DNA of 64,000 bases from Hyphomicrobiaceae bacterium (GCA_022842785.1 JALHOW010000002.1:1-64000); one strand, 5' to 3'; positions 17,644-27,861 are shown, numbered from the stretch's first letter. Translations and numbers: made by a program. The notes: generated from the sequence alone by a model not told the origin.

Positions 17644-18963
17644 TCAGTTGCTCTGCGTCTGTCGACCCTCCTGGAGGGCCAGGACGTGGCCCGCCAGATA
17701 GAGCGAACCGCAGATCAGAATGCGCAGCGGACCGTCCGTGGCGCCTGCCGCGATGCCCAGGGCCTCCGCCACGCTCACCGCCGTCGAGGCGTTATGGCCG
17801 ACCTTGCGCGCTATATCGGCCAGCACGTCGGGGCCGACCGGCGGCATGTGCGCACCCGGAACCGGCACCGTCACGACCTGCCGCGCGAGACCGACGAACG
17901 GCTGCAGGAAGCCGGCCGCATCCTTCTGCCCCATCATGCCGACGATCAGAGCCAGAGGACGCGGAGACCTCTCCTCGAGATCCGCAAGCGTGCGGGCCAG
18001 CACTTCGCCCGCCGCGGGATTGTGCCCGCCGTCGAGCCAAAGCTCGCAGTCGGACCGCAGGTCTCGCGTGAGCGCACCGCGGCCGAGAAGCTGCATCCGC
18101 GCCGGCCAGCGCGCGCTGGTCAGGCCAGCTGCAATGGCGCGCTCGTCGATCCCGAGTTCCAGAGCGGCGGCAATCGACGTACCGGCGTTAACAATCTGGT
18201 GCGGGCCGATGAGCGCGGGCATGGGGAGATCGAGAAGGCGATCCTCGCGCTGGAAGACCAGCCGGCCGCGCTGCGCGAATGCATCGAAATGCTCACCCCA
18301 GCGAATGAGGCGCGCTCGATGCGTGCGAGCTTCGGCCTCCAGCACCTCGTCAACCTCGGGCGTTTGGCGGGCGGTTACGCAGGCAACGCCGCGCTTCATG
18401 ATGCCGGCCTTCTCCACGGCGATCTTCTGCACGGTGTCGCCGAGTTTGTCGGCATGATCCATGGAGATGGGCGTGATGACGGTCAGCGCCGGTTTTGCAA
18501 CGACGTTCGTCGTATCGAGCCGGCCGCCGAGACCGACTTCGAGCAACAGGAAATCCGCCGGCGTTTCCGCGAAGGCAAGAAACGCTGCAGCCGTCGTGAT
18601 CTCGAAGAACGTGATCGGCTGGCCCGCATTCACCCTCTCGACGCGCGCGAGCAGGGTGGCAAGCGTGTCTTCATCGATCGCCTGTGCGCCATTCGGCCCA
18701 GCGAGCGCGATGCGCTCGTTGAACCGCACGAGATGCGGCGAGGTGTAGACGTGAACGCGCTTGCCCGCCGCTTCGAGCATCGCCTTGAGAAATGCGGTGG
18801 TCGAACCCTTGCCGTTGGTGCCGGCGATGTGCACGACGGCAGGCAAGTGCTCATGCGGACTGCCAAGTTCGGCGAGCAGACGCTCGACGCGCTCGAGCGA
18901 CAGGTCGATCATCAGCGGATGAAGCTGTTTCATGCGCGCGAGCAAGTCGTCGAGGGTGCTCAT
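17644..18963 (-). CDS. folC: Bifunctional folylpolyglutamate synthase / dihydrofolate synthase
   Basis: Adds glutamate to dihydropteroate and then to reduced folates, using ATP. The 439 residues begin at the ATG at 18963 (MSTLDDLLARM). The P-loop HIAGTNGKGSTTAFLKAML, the YTSPHLVRFNERI segment, DFLLLEVGLGGRLDTTN and the C-domain WLDGGHNPAAGEVL are all present. It is the last gene of the trpF-trpB-trpA-accD-folC run, 81 bases after accD; the frame opens 25 codons further upstream without conserved sequence. Confidence 0.95.
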   Translation of the reverse strand: MSTLDDLLARMKQLHPLMIDLSLERVERLLAELGSPHEHLPAVVHIAGTNGKGSTTAFLKAMLEAAGKRVHVYTSPHLVRFNERIALAGPNGAQAIDEDTLATLLARVERVNAGQPITFFEITTAAAFLAFAETPADFLLLEVGLGGRLDTTNVVAKPALTVITPISMDHADKLGDTVQKIAVEKAGIMKRGVACVTARQTPEVDEVLEAEARTHRARLIRWGEHFDAFAQRGRLVFQREDRLLDLPMPALIGPHQIVNAGTSIAAALELGIDERAIAAGLTSARWPARMQLLGRGALTRDLRSDCELWLDGGHNPAAGEVLARTLADLEERSPRPLALIVGMMGQKDAAGFLQPFVGLARQVVTVPVPGAHMPPVGPDVLADIARKVGHNASTAVSVAEALGIAAGATDGPLRILICGSLYLAGHVLALQEGRQTQSN

Positions 18964-19044
18964 ACCGGCGTCTCTTCGACCTCGCTGAACGTGCGCGAAT
19001 ACGTGCTGCGGCGCCCGTGGCGCGGCGCCATCACACAATACGCA

Positions 19045-20124
19045 TCAAGGAGTATTGGGCGCACCCTTGACTGGCGGCTTTGCCACCGGATCGGTGCGGC
19101 CCTTCTTGGACTGCGTCACGAAGCGATCCTCGTCCGCGACCGGCTCGGCATGGACAGTCTCAGCATCACGCGCGCTCGTGCCGAGCAGCTTGGCATCGAC
19201 CGACGCGCCATTCACATGGCCGTTGACATGCTTCAACGGGTCCGTGCCCTTGGCTGTCGCGGCGATCTTCGCGCGGCCAGCCATGAGGATGCCGACAATG
19301 CGCGCCAGCGTCTCGGTGAGCTTGTGGCGATGCATGACCATGTCGATCATGCCGTGTTCGAAGAGGTATTCCGCGCGCTGGAAACCCTCCGGCAGCTGCT
19401 CGCGGATCGTTTGCTGGATGACACGCGGTCCGGCAAAGCAGATGAGCGCACCGGGCTCCGCAATCTGGATATCGCCGAGCATGGCGTAGGACGCTGTCAC
19501 GCCGCCCGTCGTCGGATCGGTCAGCACGACAATGTAGGGCAGCCGCGCCTCGCGCAGCTTCTGCACCGCGATGGTGGTGCGCGGCATCTGCATGAGCGAG
19601 AGAATGCCCTCCTGCATGCGCGCGCCACCTGATGCCGCGAACAGAATGAAGGGCTGGTTCTTGGCTACCGCGTGCATCATGCCGGTGATGATGGCCTCGC
19701 CTGCGGCCATGCCGAGCGATCCGCCCATGAAGCGGAAGTCCTGCGCCGCGGCGGTGACGGACTGGCCACCGAGCTTGCCATCCGCGAGCAGCACCGCATC
19801 CTCGAGACCTGTCGCGGCCTTGCTGTCCTTGAGGCGGTCCGTATAGCGCCGCCCGTCGCGGAACTTGAGCGGATCGACCGGCACGTGCGGCGAGGGCAAG
19901 CGCGTATAGCTGCCGCCGTCGAAGAAATGCTTCAGGCGCTGCTCCGCCGTCATGCGGTCGTGGTGGCCGCAGCAGGCAAAGACGAGCTGAGCCTCCTCGA
20001 GCGTCCGGCGGTCGGACATCTGCCCGCAGCCCGGGCACTTTTTCCAAAAGTCGTCCGGCGGCTCACGACGGGTCGTGAGCAGGCTCCGAATCTTCGGACG
20101 GACGACGTTGTTGATCCAGTTCAC
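19045..20124 (-). CDS. accD: Acetyl-CoA carboxylase carboxyltransferase subunit beta
   Basis: Carboxyltransferase beta subunit that, with AccA, makes malonyl-CoA for fatty acid synthesis. The crotonase-fold core is clear: [90 protein letters not shown] (seen in parts) and [15 protein letters not shown]. The N-terminal zinc ribbon has Cys30 and Cys33 plus adjacent Cys51-Cys52 instead of the second CxxC, so it is partly degenerate, as is often seen in alphaproteobacteria. At 359 residues it has a long Ala/Pro/Lys tail. It lies 233 bp after trpA. Confidence 0.96.
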   Translation of the reverse strand: MNWINNVVRPKIRSLLTTRREPPDDFWKKCPGCGQMSDRRTLEEAQLVFACCGHHDRMTAEQRLKHFFDGGSYTRLPSPHVPVDPLKFRDGRRYTDRLKDSKAATGLEDAVLLADGKLGGQSVTAAAQDFRFMGGSLGMAAGEAIITGMMHAVAKNQPFILFAASGGARMQEGILSLMQMPRTTIAVQKLREARLPYIVVLTDPTTGGVTASYAMLGDIQIAEPGALICFAGPRVIQQTIREQLPEGFQRAEYLFEHGMIDMVMHRHKLTETLARIVGILMAGRAKIAATAKGTDPLKHVNGHVNGASVDAKLLGTSARDAETVHAEPVADEDRFVTQSKKGRTDPVAKPPVKGAPNTP

Positions 20125-20357
20125 GCTACTGCGGCTCCTTAGAGCAATCCTTGGCGAGCAGTCTCTACCCCAGCACGGCCACTTCGCCTACTACGCCCGC
20201 GCGCCCAACGCTATTCTTAGCTTATGGCGCGGCAATCCCGGATCGGATGCAGCACACCGATCAAACGGCGCTCAATTGTGGCGAACCTGAGGCTTCGAGC
20301 GCCATCGGCTCCGCCATACTTAACGACGTGGCCGATTCGCCCCTGTCGATATGCACA

Positions 20358-21209
20358 TCAAACACGCGACGCGGCGCCACGCAATCCCGCCGCCAGGTTC
20401 TGAACGATCCTGTGCACGGAGGAAATCGTATCCGGCCCCGCTTTACCATCCGGGCCGAGTGTCGTGCGGATCGCCTCGACCAGGGCCGAACCGACCACCA
20501 CGCCATCCGCGCAATCCGCGAGCGTCTTGGCCTGCTCCGGCGTGCGGACGCCGAAGCCCACTACCACCGGTAGCGGCGTCGAGCGCTTGATGCGCGCCAC
20601 CTGGGCCCGCACGTCCGATACCACCGGGGCAGCCGCGCCGGTAATTCCGGTAATGGAAACATAGTAGACGAAGCCCGAGGTGTTCGCGAGCACCGCCGGC
20701 AGGCGCTTATCGTCGGTGGTCGGCGTTGCGAGCCGAATGAAGCTCAGCCCCCGCTCCATGGCCGGCAGGCAAAGCTCCTCGTCAGCCTCCGGCGGCACGT
20801 CGACGACGATCATGCCATCGACGCCCGAATCCCGCGCCTCATCGAGGAAGGCTGCACTCGGGTACACATAGATCGGGTTGTAGTACCCCATGAGAATGAT
20901 CGGTGTGAGATTGTCCTTGGCCCGGAACTCGCGGACGAGCTGAAGCGTGCGCTTCATGGTCTGTCCGGCCTGGAGCGCGCGCAGCGAGGACGCCTGCACG
21001 GCGGGCCCGTCCGCCATGGGATCCGAGAAGGGCATGCCGATCTCGATGACGTCTGCGCCGGCTTCGGGAAGGCCGAGCAGGATGGCCTTGGACGTCTCGT
21101 AGTCGGGATCGCCGGCCGTGACGAACGTCACGAATGCGGGCCGCCCCTCGCGCTTCAGCGCGGCAAAGCAGCGGTCGATGCGAGTCTGGGGGGGCGTTTG
21201 GGAGGGCAT
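20358..21209 (-). CDS. trpA: Tryptophan synthase alpha chain
   Basis: Releases indole from indole-3-glycerol phosphate and channels it to TrpB. The 283 residues contain the catalytic Glu and Asp in [17 protein letters not shown], the loop-6 region SITGITGA and the phosphate-binding [15 protein letters not shown] and [10 protein letters not shown]. It begins six bases after the small unknown gene that separates it from trpB. Confidence 0.97.
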   Translation of the reverse strand: MPSQTPPQTRIDRCFAALKREGRPAFVTFVTAGDPDYETSKAILLGLPEAGADVIEIGMPFSDPMADGPAVQASSLRALQAGQTMKRTLQLVREFRAKDNLTPIILMGYYNPIYVYPSAAFLDEARDSGVDGMIVVDVPPEADEELCLPAMERGLSFIRLATPTTDDKRLPAVLANTSGFVYYVSITGITGAAAPVVSDVRAQVARIKRSTPLPVVVGFGVRTPEQAKTLADCADGVVVGSALVEAIRTTLGPDGKAGPDTISSVHRIVQNLAAGLRGAASRV

Positions 21210-21215
21210 GGTGCC

Positions 21216-21671
21216 TCAGCTTTCCTTCCTGGCAGCCAGCTCATTGAGCGTCTTCTGCAATGCCTCGAGAATCTCACCGCGCAGTTCCTGCTCGGTGGAC
21301 TCGCGCTCGTTCATGTCGGCGGGAATGACGAGATTGGCGATATCCTCGCGCAAGGCTTCGATCAGCTCCGCGGCAGGGAGCCCGCTGCGCGCGCTCGACG
21401 GGCTCGCGTCATCGTTGTCGGCCTTGACCTCGCGCATGTCGCGCGTGCTGGACACGCCCGCTTTCGGAGCGGCTGCCACAGGTGCGCCCGCCACAGAATT
21501 CCGGCCCGGAAACATCTTCTTGTGCAGGCCCTCGATGTACTTGGCATCTTCCGCGTCCAGCGTGCCGCCCTTGTGCTCGGCGAGAAGCTCGCGCAGCGTT
21601 TCCTTGGTCTCGTCCCACACCGCCGTGTGCTTGAGAAGGTCCTCGACGCGCTGCTCGATATCCACTGTCAT
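21216..21671 (-). CDS. Unknown acidic helical protein between trpB and trpA
   Basis: A 151-residue protein I do not recognise. The N-terminal 55 residues look helical and charged (IEQRVEDLLKHTAVWDETKE, then DAEDAKYIEGLHKKMFPG). A low-complexity Ala/Pro/Ser linker follows (about 58-95), then a C-terminal amphipathic helical stretch ending TLNELAARKES. There is no signal or membrane segment. It lies 24 bases after trpB and six before trpA, so it is translated as part of the trp operon. The frame has strong coding bias and a starting ATG with an upstream GGCAGAGGG purine stretch. Confidence 0.78.
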   Translation of the reverse strand: MTVDIEQRVEDLLKHTAVWDETKETLRELLAEHKGGTLDAEDAKYIEGLHKKMFPGRNSVAGAPVAAAPKAGVSSTRDMREVKADNDDASPSSARSGLPAAELIEALREDIANLVIPADMNERESTEQELRGEILEALQKTLNELAARKES

Positions 21672-21695
21672 TCCCTCTGCCCCATTCCCAGCCGA

Positions 21696-22934
21696 TCAGA
21701 TCTTCATGCCGAGATAACCGGCGACGGCAAACACATCCTTGTCCCCGCGACCGCACATGTTCATCACGAGAAGGTCGTCCTTCGGCAGTGTCGGCGCGAG
21801 CTTCTGCACGTAGGCGAGCGCGTGCGAGGGCTCGAGCGCAGGGATGATCCCTTCGAGCTTCGCGCAGAGCTGGAAGGCGTCGAGCGCCTCCTTGTCGGTG
21901 ATGGGCACATAGCTCACGCGGCCCGTATCCTTGAGCCATGAGTGCTCGGGGCCGACGCCCGGATAGTCGAGACCTGCCGAGATCGAGTGACCTTCGAGGA
22001 TCTGGCCGTCCTCATCCTGGATGAGATACGTGCGATTGCCGTGCAGCACGCCAGGCCGGCCGCCGGTCATGGAAGCGTTGTGACCATTCGGCACGTCGAT
22101 GCCGTGTCCCGCCGCCTCGACGCCGTAGATCTTGACCGACTTGTCATCGAGGAAGGGATAGAAGAGGCCGATCGCGTTGGAGCCGCCGCCGATCGCAGCA
22201 ACGAGCGTATCCGGCAGGCGACCTTCGCGCTCCTGCATCTGCTTGCGCACTTCATTGCCGATCACGGCCTGGAAATCGCGCACCATGGCCGGATAGGGAT
22301 GCGGACCGGCCGCTGTTCCGATGATGTAGTAGGTATCGCGGACGTTGGTTACCCAGTCGCGCAGGGCCTCGTTCATGGAGTCCTTGAGCGTGCCCGCCCC
22401 CGACGTCACAGAATGCACCTTGGCGCCGAGCATGTGCATGCGCGCAACGTTCGGCGACTGCCGCGCAACGTCCGTCGCGCCCATGTAGATCTCGCAGGGT
22501 AGGCCGAAACGCGCGCATACCGTCGCCACGGCGACGCCGTGCTGGCCCGCGCCCGTCTCCGCGATGATGCGCGTCTTGCCCATGCGCCGCGCGAGCTGGA
22601 TCTGGCCGAGGCAGTTGTTGATCTTGTGGCTGCCGGTGTGATTGAGCTCGTCGCGCTTGAAGTAGATCTTCGCGCCTTTCAGGTGCTCAGTCAGGCGCTC
22701 GGCAAAATACAGAGGACTCGGCCGGCCGCCGTAGTGCTCGAGGAGATCGCGCAACTCTGCCTGAAAGCCCGCGTCGTTCTTGGCGGCCTCGTAAGCCTGC
22801 TCGAGTTCGAGAATGAGCGGCATCAGCGTCTCGGCGACGAAACGGCCGCCATAGAGGCCGAAGAAGCCGTGATCGTCAGGACCCGCGCGGAAACTGTTCG
22901 GCGCTTGCGTATCGGATGTGGTCGGGGAAGCCAT
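21696..22934 (-). CDS. trpB: Tryptophan synthase beta chain
   Basis: PLP enzyme condensing indole with serine. The 412 residues show the family signature [19 protein letters not shown] with Schiff-base Lys104, TGAGQHGVA, the phosphate-binding [10 protein letters not shown] and the C-terminal CGRGDKD loop. Phe/Tyr residues lining the indole tunnel sit in the expected FGLYGGRFV start. It follows trpF with a 36-base gap. Confidence 0.97.
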   Translation of the reverse strand: MASPTTSDTQAPNSFRAGPDDHGFFGLYGGRFVAETLMPLILELEQAYEAAKNDAGFQAELRDLLEHYGGRPSPLYFAERLTEHLKGAKIYFKRDELNHTGSHKINNCLGQIQLARRMGKTRIIAETGAGQHGVAVATVCARFGLPCEIYMGATDVARQSPNVARMHMLGAKVHSVTSGAGTLKDSMNEALRDWVTNVRDTYYIIGTAAGPHPYPAMVRDFQAVIGNEVRKQMQEREGRLPDTLVAAIGGGSNAIGLFYPFLDDKSVKIYGVEAAGHGIDVPNGHNASMTGGRPGVLHGNRTYLIQDEDGQILEGHSISAGLDYPGVGPEHSWLKDTGRVSYVPITDKEALDAFQLCAKLEGIIPALEPSHALAYVQKLAPTLPKDDLLVMNMCGRGDKDVFAVAGYLGMKI

Positions 22935-22970
22935 GATCAGTCAGTCCGGTTCGGGCGCGTCACGCGCATC

Positions 22971-23630
22971 TCAGGCTGGGGCGTGCACCGCGCGAGCGGC
23001 GTCGATGAATTGGCGAATGAGATCGGGGCTCTTGATGCCGGGCGCGGTCTCGACGCCTGATGACACATCCACGATCTCGGCACCCGTCGCAGCAATGGCA
23101 TCGGCGACATTCTCCGGCGTGAGACCACCCGAGAGCATGAACGGCACGCGATCCTTCACCTCGTCGAGCAGGTGCCAGTCAAAAGCGAGGCCGTTGCCGC
23201 CCGGCAGTGCGCCGGCGAGCGTCTTCGGTGCCTTGGCATCGAACAGGACGAGCGCGGCGATGTCGGCGTAAGCGAGCGCGCCTGCGGCATCCTCGGCGGT
23301 CTCGACCTTGATGGCCTTGATGACGGGCTTGCCCCAGCGCTGCGTGATTTCCGTTGCACGCTCGGGCGTCTCGGAGCCGTGGAGCTGGAGGAAATCCGGA
23401 TCAACCTTGCGCACGATTTCGTCGATTGCCGCATCATCGGCATCGACGATCAGCGCCACGACTGCTGCATGGGGACGCGCCAGCTCGGCAAGCTCGGCAG
23501 CCACCTCGGGCGCGAGGCTGCGCGGGCTCGGCGGATAGAAGACGAAGCCGACAAAATCCGCGCGCGCGGCCAGCGCCGCCTGGAGCGCCTCCGGCGTCTT
23601 GATCCCGCAGATTTTGACCTTCACCGACAT
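22971..23630 (-). CDS. trpF: Phosphoribosylanthranilate isomerase
   Basis: Catalyses the Amadori rearrangement of phosphoribosylanthranilate, 219 residues, TIM barrel. The catalytic Cys is in VKICGIKTPEAL and the catalytic Asp in LVLFDAKAPK; the phosphate site is LSGGLTPENVADAI, then VDVSSGVETAPGIKSP. The ATG at 23630 was chosen because it starts exactly at the first barrel strand; the open frame continues far upstream into the next gene but out of that gene's frame. It is the first gene of the trpFBA-accD-folC unit. Confidence 0.96.
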   Translation of the reverse strand: MSVKVKICGIKTPEALQAALAARADFVGFVFYPPSPRSLAPEVAAELAELARPHAAVVALIVDADDAAIDEIVRKVDPDFLQLHGSETPERATEITQRWGKPVIKAIKVETAEDAAGALAYADIAALVLFDAKAPKTLAGALPGGNGLAFDWHLLDEVKDRVPFMLSGGLTPENVADAIAATGAEIVDVSSGVETAPGIKSPDLIRQFIDAARAVHAPA

Positions 23631-23716
23631 TCCGCTGTCTGCACCGATGGTTAAGTAGCCCAGCCGAGCAAGTGGGCCGGGATGCCGGCAACCTATGCCG
23701 GTTTTTAGGCCCCGGA

Positions 23717-24361
23717 TCAACGCCTGCCGCCATCCTGAGGGCGTCCGGGGCGCGCCCGGTAGGGCGGCAGCGACCAGCCGAACCAGAGCGCGAGCCCGCG
23801 CACGAGGAAACAGCTCAGGAAGCCCGCGAGCAGTGCATTGGGCTCGGAGAGGCCGAGCGTCTGTCCACCGACGTAGACGCCAGCGCCGGCGAGCGCCGCC
23901 GTGACGTAGATTTCCTTCCTCAGCAGCACCGGCACTTCGCCGCCGAGAATGTCGCGAATGATGCCGCCGAAAGTCGCTGTCACCACACCCATGACGACGG
24001 CGATGACCGGGTTCGGCACCACGTCGAGCGCCCGATCCGCGCCCACCACGGCGAAAAGCGAGAGGCCGATGGCATCGAACCAAAGCAGCAGGCGATAACG
24101 CGACTCGGGCAGATGTGCCGTGAAGAACAGGATCACGGCGACGATCACGCATACGAGGATGTAGGCCGGCTCCTGCACCCAGAAGACCGGCAGGCGCCCG
24201 AGCAGCAGGTCACGCACCGTGCCGCCGCCGACGCCCGTCACGATCGCGAGCAGCGCGAAGCCGAAGACGTCCATCTCCTTGCGCGAGGCAACGAGCGCGC
24301 CCGTCGCCGCGAAGACGACGATGCCGAACCAGTCGAGCGCTATGAGGAGGGATGCGTGCAT
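23717..24361 (-). CDS. TRIC-like cation channel family membrane protein (UPF0126/YicG)
   Basis: A 214-residue inner-membrane protein with seven predicted helices made of two repeats. Each repeat carries the glycine-rich motif of bacterial TRIC-type channels: VTGVGGGTVRDLLLGRLPVFWV in half one and VTATFGGIIRDILGGEVPVLLRKE in half two (shown here in shortened form, GGGTVRDLLLG and GGIIRDILGGEVP). Family members conduct monovalent cations. The ATG at 24361 precedes the first helix; upstream in-frame sequence overlaps a palindromic repeat. Confidence 0.92.
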   Translation of the reverse strand: MHASLLIALDWFGIVVFAATGALVASRKEMDVFGFALLAIVTGVGGGTVRDLLLGRLPVFWVQEPAYILVCVIVAVILFFTAHLPESRYRLLLWFDAIGLSLFAVVGADRALDVVPNPVIAVVMGVVTATFGGIIRDILGGEVPVLLRKEIYVTAALAGAGVYVGGQTLGLSEPNALLAGFLSCFLVRGLALWFGWSLPPYRARPGRPQDGGRR

Positions 24362-24482
24362 GGTTCTTTCTAGCCGCGGGCTGCTGGGAAGGGGTGCTTC
24401 GCCTTCGATACGTGGTGCTATGCCCGCGGCGGCCATGCGGACAAGTGGAATTCTGGATCGCGAGCTGCTGGGAAGCACTTCT

Positions 24483-24511
24483 CCTTCTCCCCGTAAAGAA
24501 CGAGGAGAGGG
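24483..24511. repeat. Decayed partial copy of the intergenic palindrome family
   Basis: CCTTCTCCCCG (24483-24493) followed by a 7-nt loop and a degenerate right arm CGAGGAGAGG. This matches only the right-hand terminal hairpin of the full elements at 9655, 52441 and 60788. It lies between lapA and the TRIC-like gene. Confidence 0.65.
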
Positions 24512-24544
24512 GACTTGTCGGAGTTTGTGCGCAGTGCGGACCTT

Positions 24545-24910
24545 TTAGCGCCCCGCAACCGCAAGTGCCTTGCCAGCACCCTGCTCTCGGCGTTGAGCGG
24601 CGAGCGTCTGATCGCGTTCGCGGGCGAGGCGATCGGCTTCGGCCTGCCAGCGCAGGGCTTCCTGCGCACGCTTGCGCGCAGTGCGGCGCCATCGGCTCTG
24701 CGTCATCCAGGTGGCCGTGCCGCCGAGTGCGACACCGATCACCAGCGCGATGAGCAGATAGGCATAGAACGGGAGGTCGATCCAAAGGACGGGTGCCTGC
24801 GGCCGGAAAGGATCGAGCACGAGGCGCGCCGAATGCCGGTTGGCAACCGCGAGCGTGACAAGGATTGCTGCCGCGGGAAATGCCACCAGCAGCCAGACGA
24901 TGCGCCTCAT
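24545..24910 (-). CDS. LapA domain-containing protein
   Basis: A 121-residue membrane protein resembling the LapA (YciS) lipopolysaccharide assembly domain family. It has a first membrane helix at about 4-24, a short periplasmic segment containing SARLVLDPFRPQ, a second helix at about 44-65 (YLLIALVIGVALGGTATW) and a basic coiled-coil tail on the cytoplasmic side. GGAGG lies ten bases before the ATG at 24910. The position directly after ihfB is the usual one for lapA genes. Confidence 0.82.
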   Translation of the reverse strand: MRRIVWLLVAFPAAAILVTLAVANRHSARLVLDPFRPQAPVLWIDLPFYAYLLIALVIGVALGGTATWMTQSRWRRTARKRAQEALRWQAEADRLARERDQTLAAQRREQGAGKALAVAGR

Positions 24911-25004
24911 CACGACTTCAGCCTCCAACACGCCGGGGGATCTCTCCGCCCCATACACGAAACGCCGGCACCCTCCGCCAGGGCCACGGCGCATCACTCA
25001 CGTC

Positions 25005-25292
25005 TCAGTCAGCGTCGCCGTTGAGGCGCTCGCGCAGTTCCTTGCCCGTCTTGAAGAACGGCACGAACTTCTGCCCTACGGACACTGTTGCTCCAGTGCG
25101 CGGGTTGCGGCCCGTGCGCGGCGGACGATGCTTGACGGTAAAGGCGCCAAAGCCCCTGAGCTCGACCCGGTCACCCTTGGCGAGAGCCTCGACGATCTCA
25201 TCGAAAATCACATTCACAATGCGCTCGATGTCACGATGAAACAAATGCGGATTCGACGCGGCGATCTTCTGTATAAGTTCGGATTTGATCAC
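25005..25292 (-). CDS. ihfB: Integration host factor subunit beta
   Basis: DNA-bending architectural protein of the HU/IHF fold, 95 residues. The signature [21 protein letters not shown], including the intercalating-loop RNPRTG, and the start [16 protein letters not shown] identify IhfB. The start is a GTG at 25292 with GGGGAG upstream, since no ATG precedes the conserved N-terminus closely. It follows sppA by 34 bases and precedes lapA. Confidence 0.94.
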   Translation of the reverse strand: MIKSELIQKIAASNPHLFHRDIERIVNVIFDEIVEALAKGDRVELRGFGAFTVKHRPPRTGRNPRTGATVSVGQKFVPFFKTGKELRERLNGDAD

Positions 25293-25326
25293 GATAGTCT
25301 CGCTCCCCAGTGAACTTTCTTGAAAT

Positions 25327-26298
25327 TCATCGGTTTTCCAAAGGCTGCCAAACTGCAACAAGACCGTCAAGCTGCAACGTCGCGAGCACGCGCGCATTCA
25401 TCAGCCGGGTCGCCACTTCGCCGATAGGACCACCGATCCATTGGGCGAGCGCCATCGCGGATTCGCCGAACAGACCCCAGGCCGGTTCGCGGGACGGCCG
25501 CCAGTCGACGATCTTGAGGTTCTTCGTCACCCCGCGGCTCTCCTCGAGCCAGCGCTGTGCCTCGTCCTCGCCGCCGATGCGATCGACGAGCTTGTGGCCC
25601 AGCGCCTCACGCCCCGAGTAGATGCGCCCCTGCAGGAGGCCCGGCACGGCCGCCGTATCGATGCCACGCCGCTCGGAAACGAGCGTCGCGAACCACTGGA
25701 ACGACTCCGCGATCATTTCCTGCGCAACGGCCTTCCCTTCCTCCGGTACGGGCTGGAAGGGCGAGGGCGTCGCCTTGAGCGGGCCGCTCTTGATCTCGTG
25801 CATCTTCACGCCGAGCTTGGCCAGGAGGTCCGTGACCTCGGCCCACTGGAAGATGACGCCGACCGAGCCCGTGATGGAGTTGCCGCGCGCGACGATCTGA
25901 TCGGTCGCGAGACCGGCGATGTAGGCGGCCGATGTCGCGACGGTACCGAACTGCGCGACGACCGGCTTCTTCTCGGCGACCTTGCGGATGGCCTCGTAGA
26001 CGGCCTCACCACCGGTCGTCGTGCCGCCGGGGCTGTTGATGAACAGGATGAGCGCCTCGACATTGCGCGCGTCGGCGACCCGCTTCAGCAGTTCGAGCTG
26101 CCGGCGATCTTCCGTGATGACACCTTCGATCGTCACGCGGGCAATCTGCTTCGTGCCAATGCCCGGGGCCTGGCTGGCGCCGACACTGACGGCAGCTCCG
26201 ACACCGAGAATCACGGCGAGGATTGCAAGCCCGCGCCAGAGCGAAGCGCGCCGGCGCAGCCTCCTCCGGTCGAGTACGGCTTCGGTTTCGAACGACAT
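25327..26298 (-). CDS. sppA: Signal peptide peptidase SppA, 36K type
   Basis: Membrane-anchored serine protease that degrades cleaved signal peptides. The 323 residues from the ATG at 26298 show a basic N-terminus, one membrane helix (about 23-45), then the S49 core: [20 protein letters not shown], nucleophile Ser in [18 protein letters not shown] and the Lys base in [13 protein letters not shown]. The Ser-Lys dyad is intact. It is the first gene of the run leading to ihfB and lapA. Confidence 0.93.
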   Translation of the reverse strand: MSFETEAVLDRRRLRRRASLWRGLAILAVILGVGAAVSVGASQAPGIGTKQIARVTIEGVITEDRRQLELLKRVADARNVEALILFINSPGGTTTGGEAVYEAIRKVAEKKPVVAQFGTVATSAAYIAGLATDQIVARGNSITGSVGVIFQWAEVTDLLAKLGVKMHEIKSGPLKATPSPFQPVPEEGKAVAQEMIAESFQWFATLVSERRGIDTAAVPGLLQGRIYSGREALGHKLVDRIGGEDEAQRWLEESRGVTKNLKIVDWRPSREPAWGLFGESAMALAQWIGGPIGEVATRLMNARVLATLQLDGLVAVWQPLENR

Positions 26299-26587
26299 GA
26301 GCGAGATCTTCCGTTGGTCGCAGATTCGCGTCACCACGCTCATTGCGCGGATCGCGGGATTTCTCCTGGTCCCTCAATGTACTACCGGCCTCGACCGAAG
26401 AGCAAGCGCACCCGCATTCGGCTGGATAACGAGGGGTTGAGCTTTTATCGCCCGTTCAGGCAAGGGCCCTCGATCCGCCGCCAAAAGGCCCCTGCCGATC
26501 CGCAATGCCTCCGAATTACCGCCGGGAAGAAGGCCTAGTTGCATGTAGGCCGCGCCTGTCGCGCCGTATTTCTGGGAGTGACACTCG

Positions 26588-27751
26588 ATGCAATTGCGCT
26601 TCGCCCCGATCGTTTTCGCCGCTGCCGGCCTCGGCATGGCCACCTTCGCAACTGCCGCGCCCGATCCTGCTCTGAAGATCACGGCTCCGCTCGCCCACGA
26701 AAACCTCGCCGTTTATCTCGTGCGCGGCAGCTCCGTCGCCGGTCCGACGCCCGCGACACTCGAGGAGGCACTCTCCAGAGGCAGCGTCATCGTTCACGAG
26801 ACGGGTAACGTCCGCGAGCTCAAGATCGAGAACACGGGCGCCGATCCGGTGTTCATCCAGTTCGGCGACCTCGTCAAAGGCGGCCAGCAGGATCGCGTCC
26901 TGACGACGAGCCTCCTCCTTCCGCCACGCTCGGGCCGGATCGCCATCGGCGCGTATTGCGTCGAGCAGGGGCGATGGAACAGTCGTGGGACGGAGGACGT
27001 GACGAAGTTCTCGGCGTCCAATGCGCAGCTCTTCTCGCGTACGGCCAAACTCGCGATCGCGCGAGCACCGGTCGTAAGCTCAGAAACGCGCCCCGCGCGT
27101 GGCTCCGCGCCGCTTGCCGAGGATCGCCGCGCGTGGCGCGATCGCATCGGCAGCGTCGAACCGCTCATCAATCAGGTGCGCCCACCCGCTGAAGACTCTC
27201 AGCGGACTGTCCAGGGCACGCGGCCGTACGTCCGCAGCGGTCAGGGCGATGTCTGGGACAGCGTCGCTGCCGCTCAGAACCAGCTCACGGCACGCCTCGC
27301 AGAGCCCATGGCATCCGAGAAGTCGAAGAGCAGCCTGCAGCTCACGCTCGAGAACGAGCGCCTGCAGAAAGCGCAGGCAGATTTCGTCACGGCACTCGAG
27401 GCGAAGGGCCTTGCGGATGATGACGTGGTCGGCGTCGTGATCGCGATCAACGGCAAGATCGCCGGCGCCGACCTCTATCCGTCGAATGGCCTCTTCCGGA
27501 AGATGTGGCCAAAGCTCGTGCGCGCTGCGGCGACCGAAGCCCTGGCGAGCGCCACCAAAGAAGCATCCCCGTCACCGAGCATTGCACACGTCGAGACGTT
27601 CCTCGCGGGCGCGGAGAACGGCGAGGCCAGCACGCGCGCGCTCGCCGATATCGCCCAGCATGAAACGAAGGAAAGCGCGGATGCGCTGAAGGTCGAGGCG
27701 CGCACATCCGACGGCCGCTGGATCCACCGCAACTTCCTGGCCGCGAAGTAG
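26588..27751 (+). CDS. Secreted ARPP-1 domain protein
   Basis: A 387-residue exported protein. A signal peptide (1-23, cleavage near FATAA-PD) is followed by an ARPP-1 domain. It is recognised by VIVHETGNVRELKIENTGADPVFIQFGD (seen as VIVHETGNVRELKIEN and DPVFIQFGDLVKGGQQDR), then LLLPPRSGRIAIGAYCVEQGRW. The C-terminal part (about 210-387) is helical with repeated charge and contains VIAINGKIAGADLYPSNGLF. The molecular role of this domain is not established. It is divergent from sppA with a 289-bp gap in which I see no further gene. Confidence 0.82.
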   Translation: MQLRFAPIVFAAAGLGMATFATAAPDPALKITAPLAHENLAVYLVRGSSVAGPTPATLEEALSRGSVIVHETGNVRELKIENTGADPVFIQFGDLVKGGQQDRVLTTSLLLPPRSGRIAIGAYCVEQGRWNSRGTEDVTKFSASNAQLFSRTAKLAIARAPVVSSETRPARGSAPLAEDRRAWRDRIGSVEPLINQVRPPAEDSQRTVQGTRPYVRSGQGDVWDSVAAAQNQLTARLAEPMASEKSKSSLQLTLENERLQKAQADFVTALEAKGLADDDVVGVVIAINGKIAGADLYPSNGLFRKMWPKLVRAAATEALASATKEASPSPSIAHVETFLAGAENGEASTRALADIAQHETKESADALKVEARTSDGRWIHRNFLAAK

Positions 27752-27790
27752 CAGATTCCTGCGCCGCGTCCCCGCGCGGGGTGCAGGTAA

Positions 27791-27838
27791 GAGTGAGGGG
27801 CGGAGACCAACGCCATCGCCGGTCAATGCCCCTCACTC
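27791..27838. repeat. Decayed inner portion of the intergenic palindrome family
   Basis: Perfect 11-bp arms GAGTGAGGGGC (27791-27801) and GCCCCTCACTC (27828-27838) correspond to the inner arms of the full repeats at 9655 and 60788; the outer hairpins are lost apart from a CCCCGCGCGGGG remnant just to the left (27770-27781). It lies between two convergent genes and can serve as a bidirectional terminator. Confidence 0.6.
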
Positions 27839-27861
27839 CATTCTTCGGAATGCGCGCAGCC

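Noticed and set aside
17635-19632. A 665-codon plus-strand open frame, the longest antisense frame in the window
   Set aside because: It lies opposite folC and accD, which have full sets of conserved motifs. It has no recognisable domain and is rich in Arg, His and Gly, as expected from the reverse strand of GC-rich genes.
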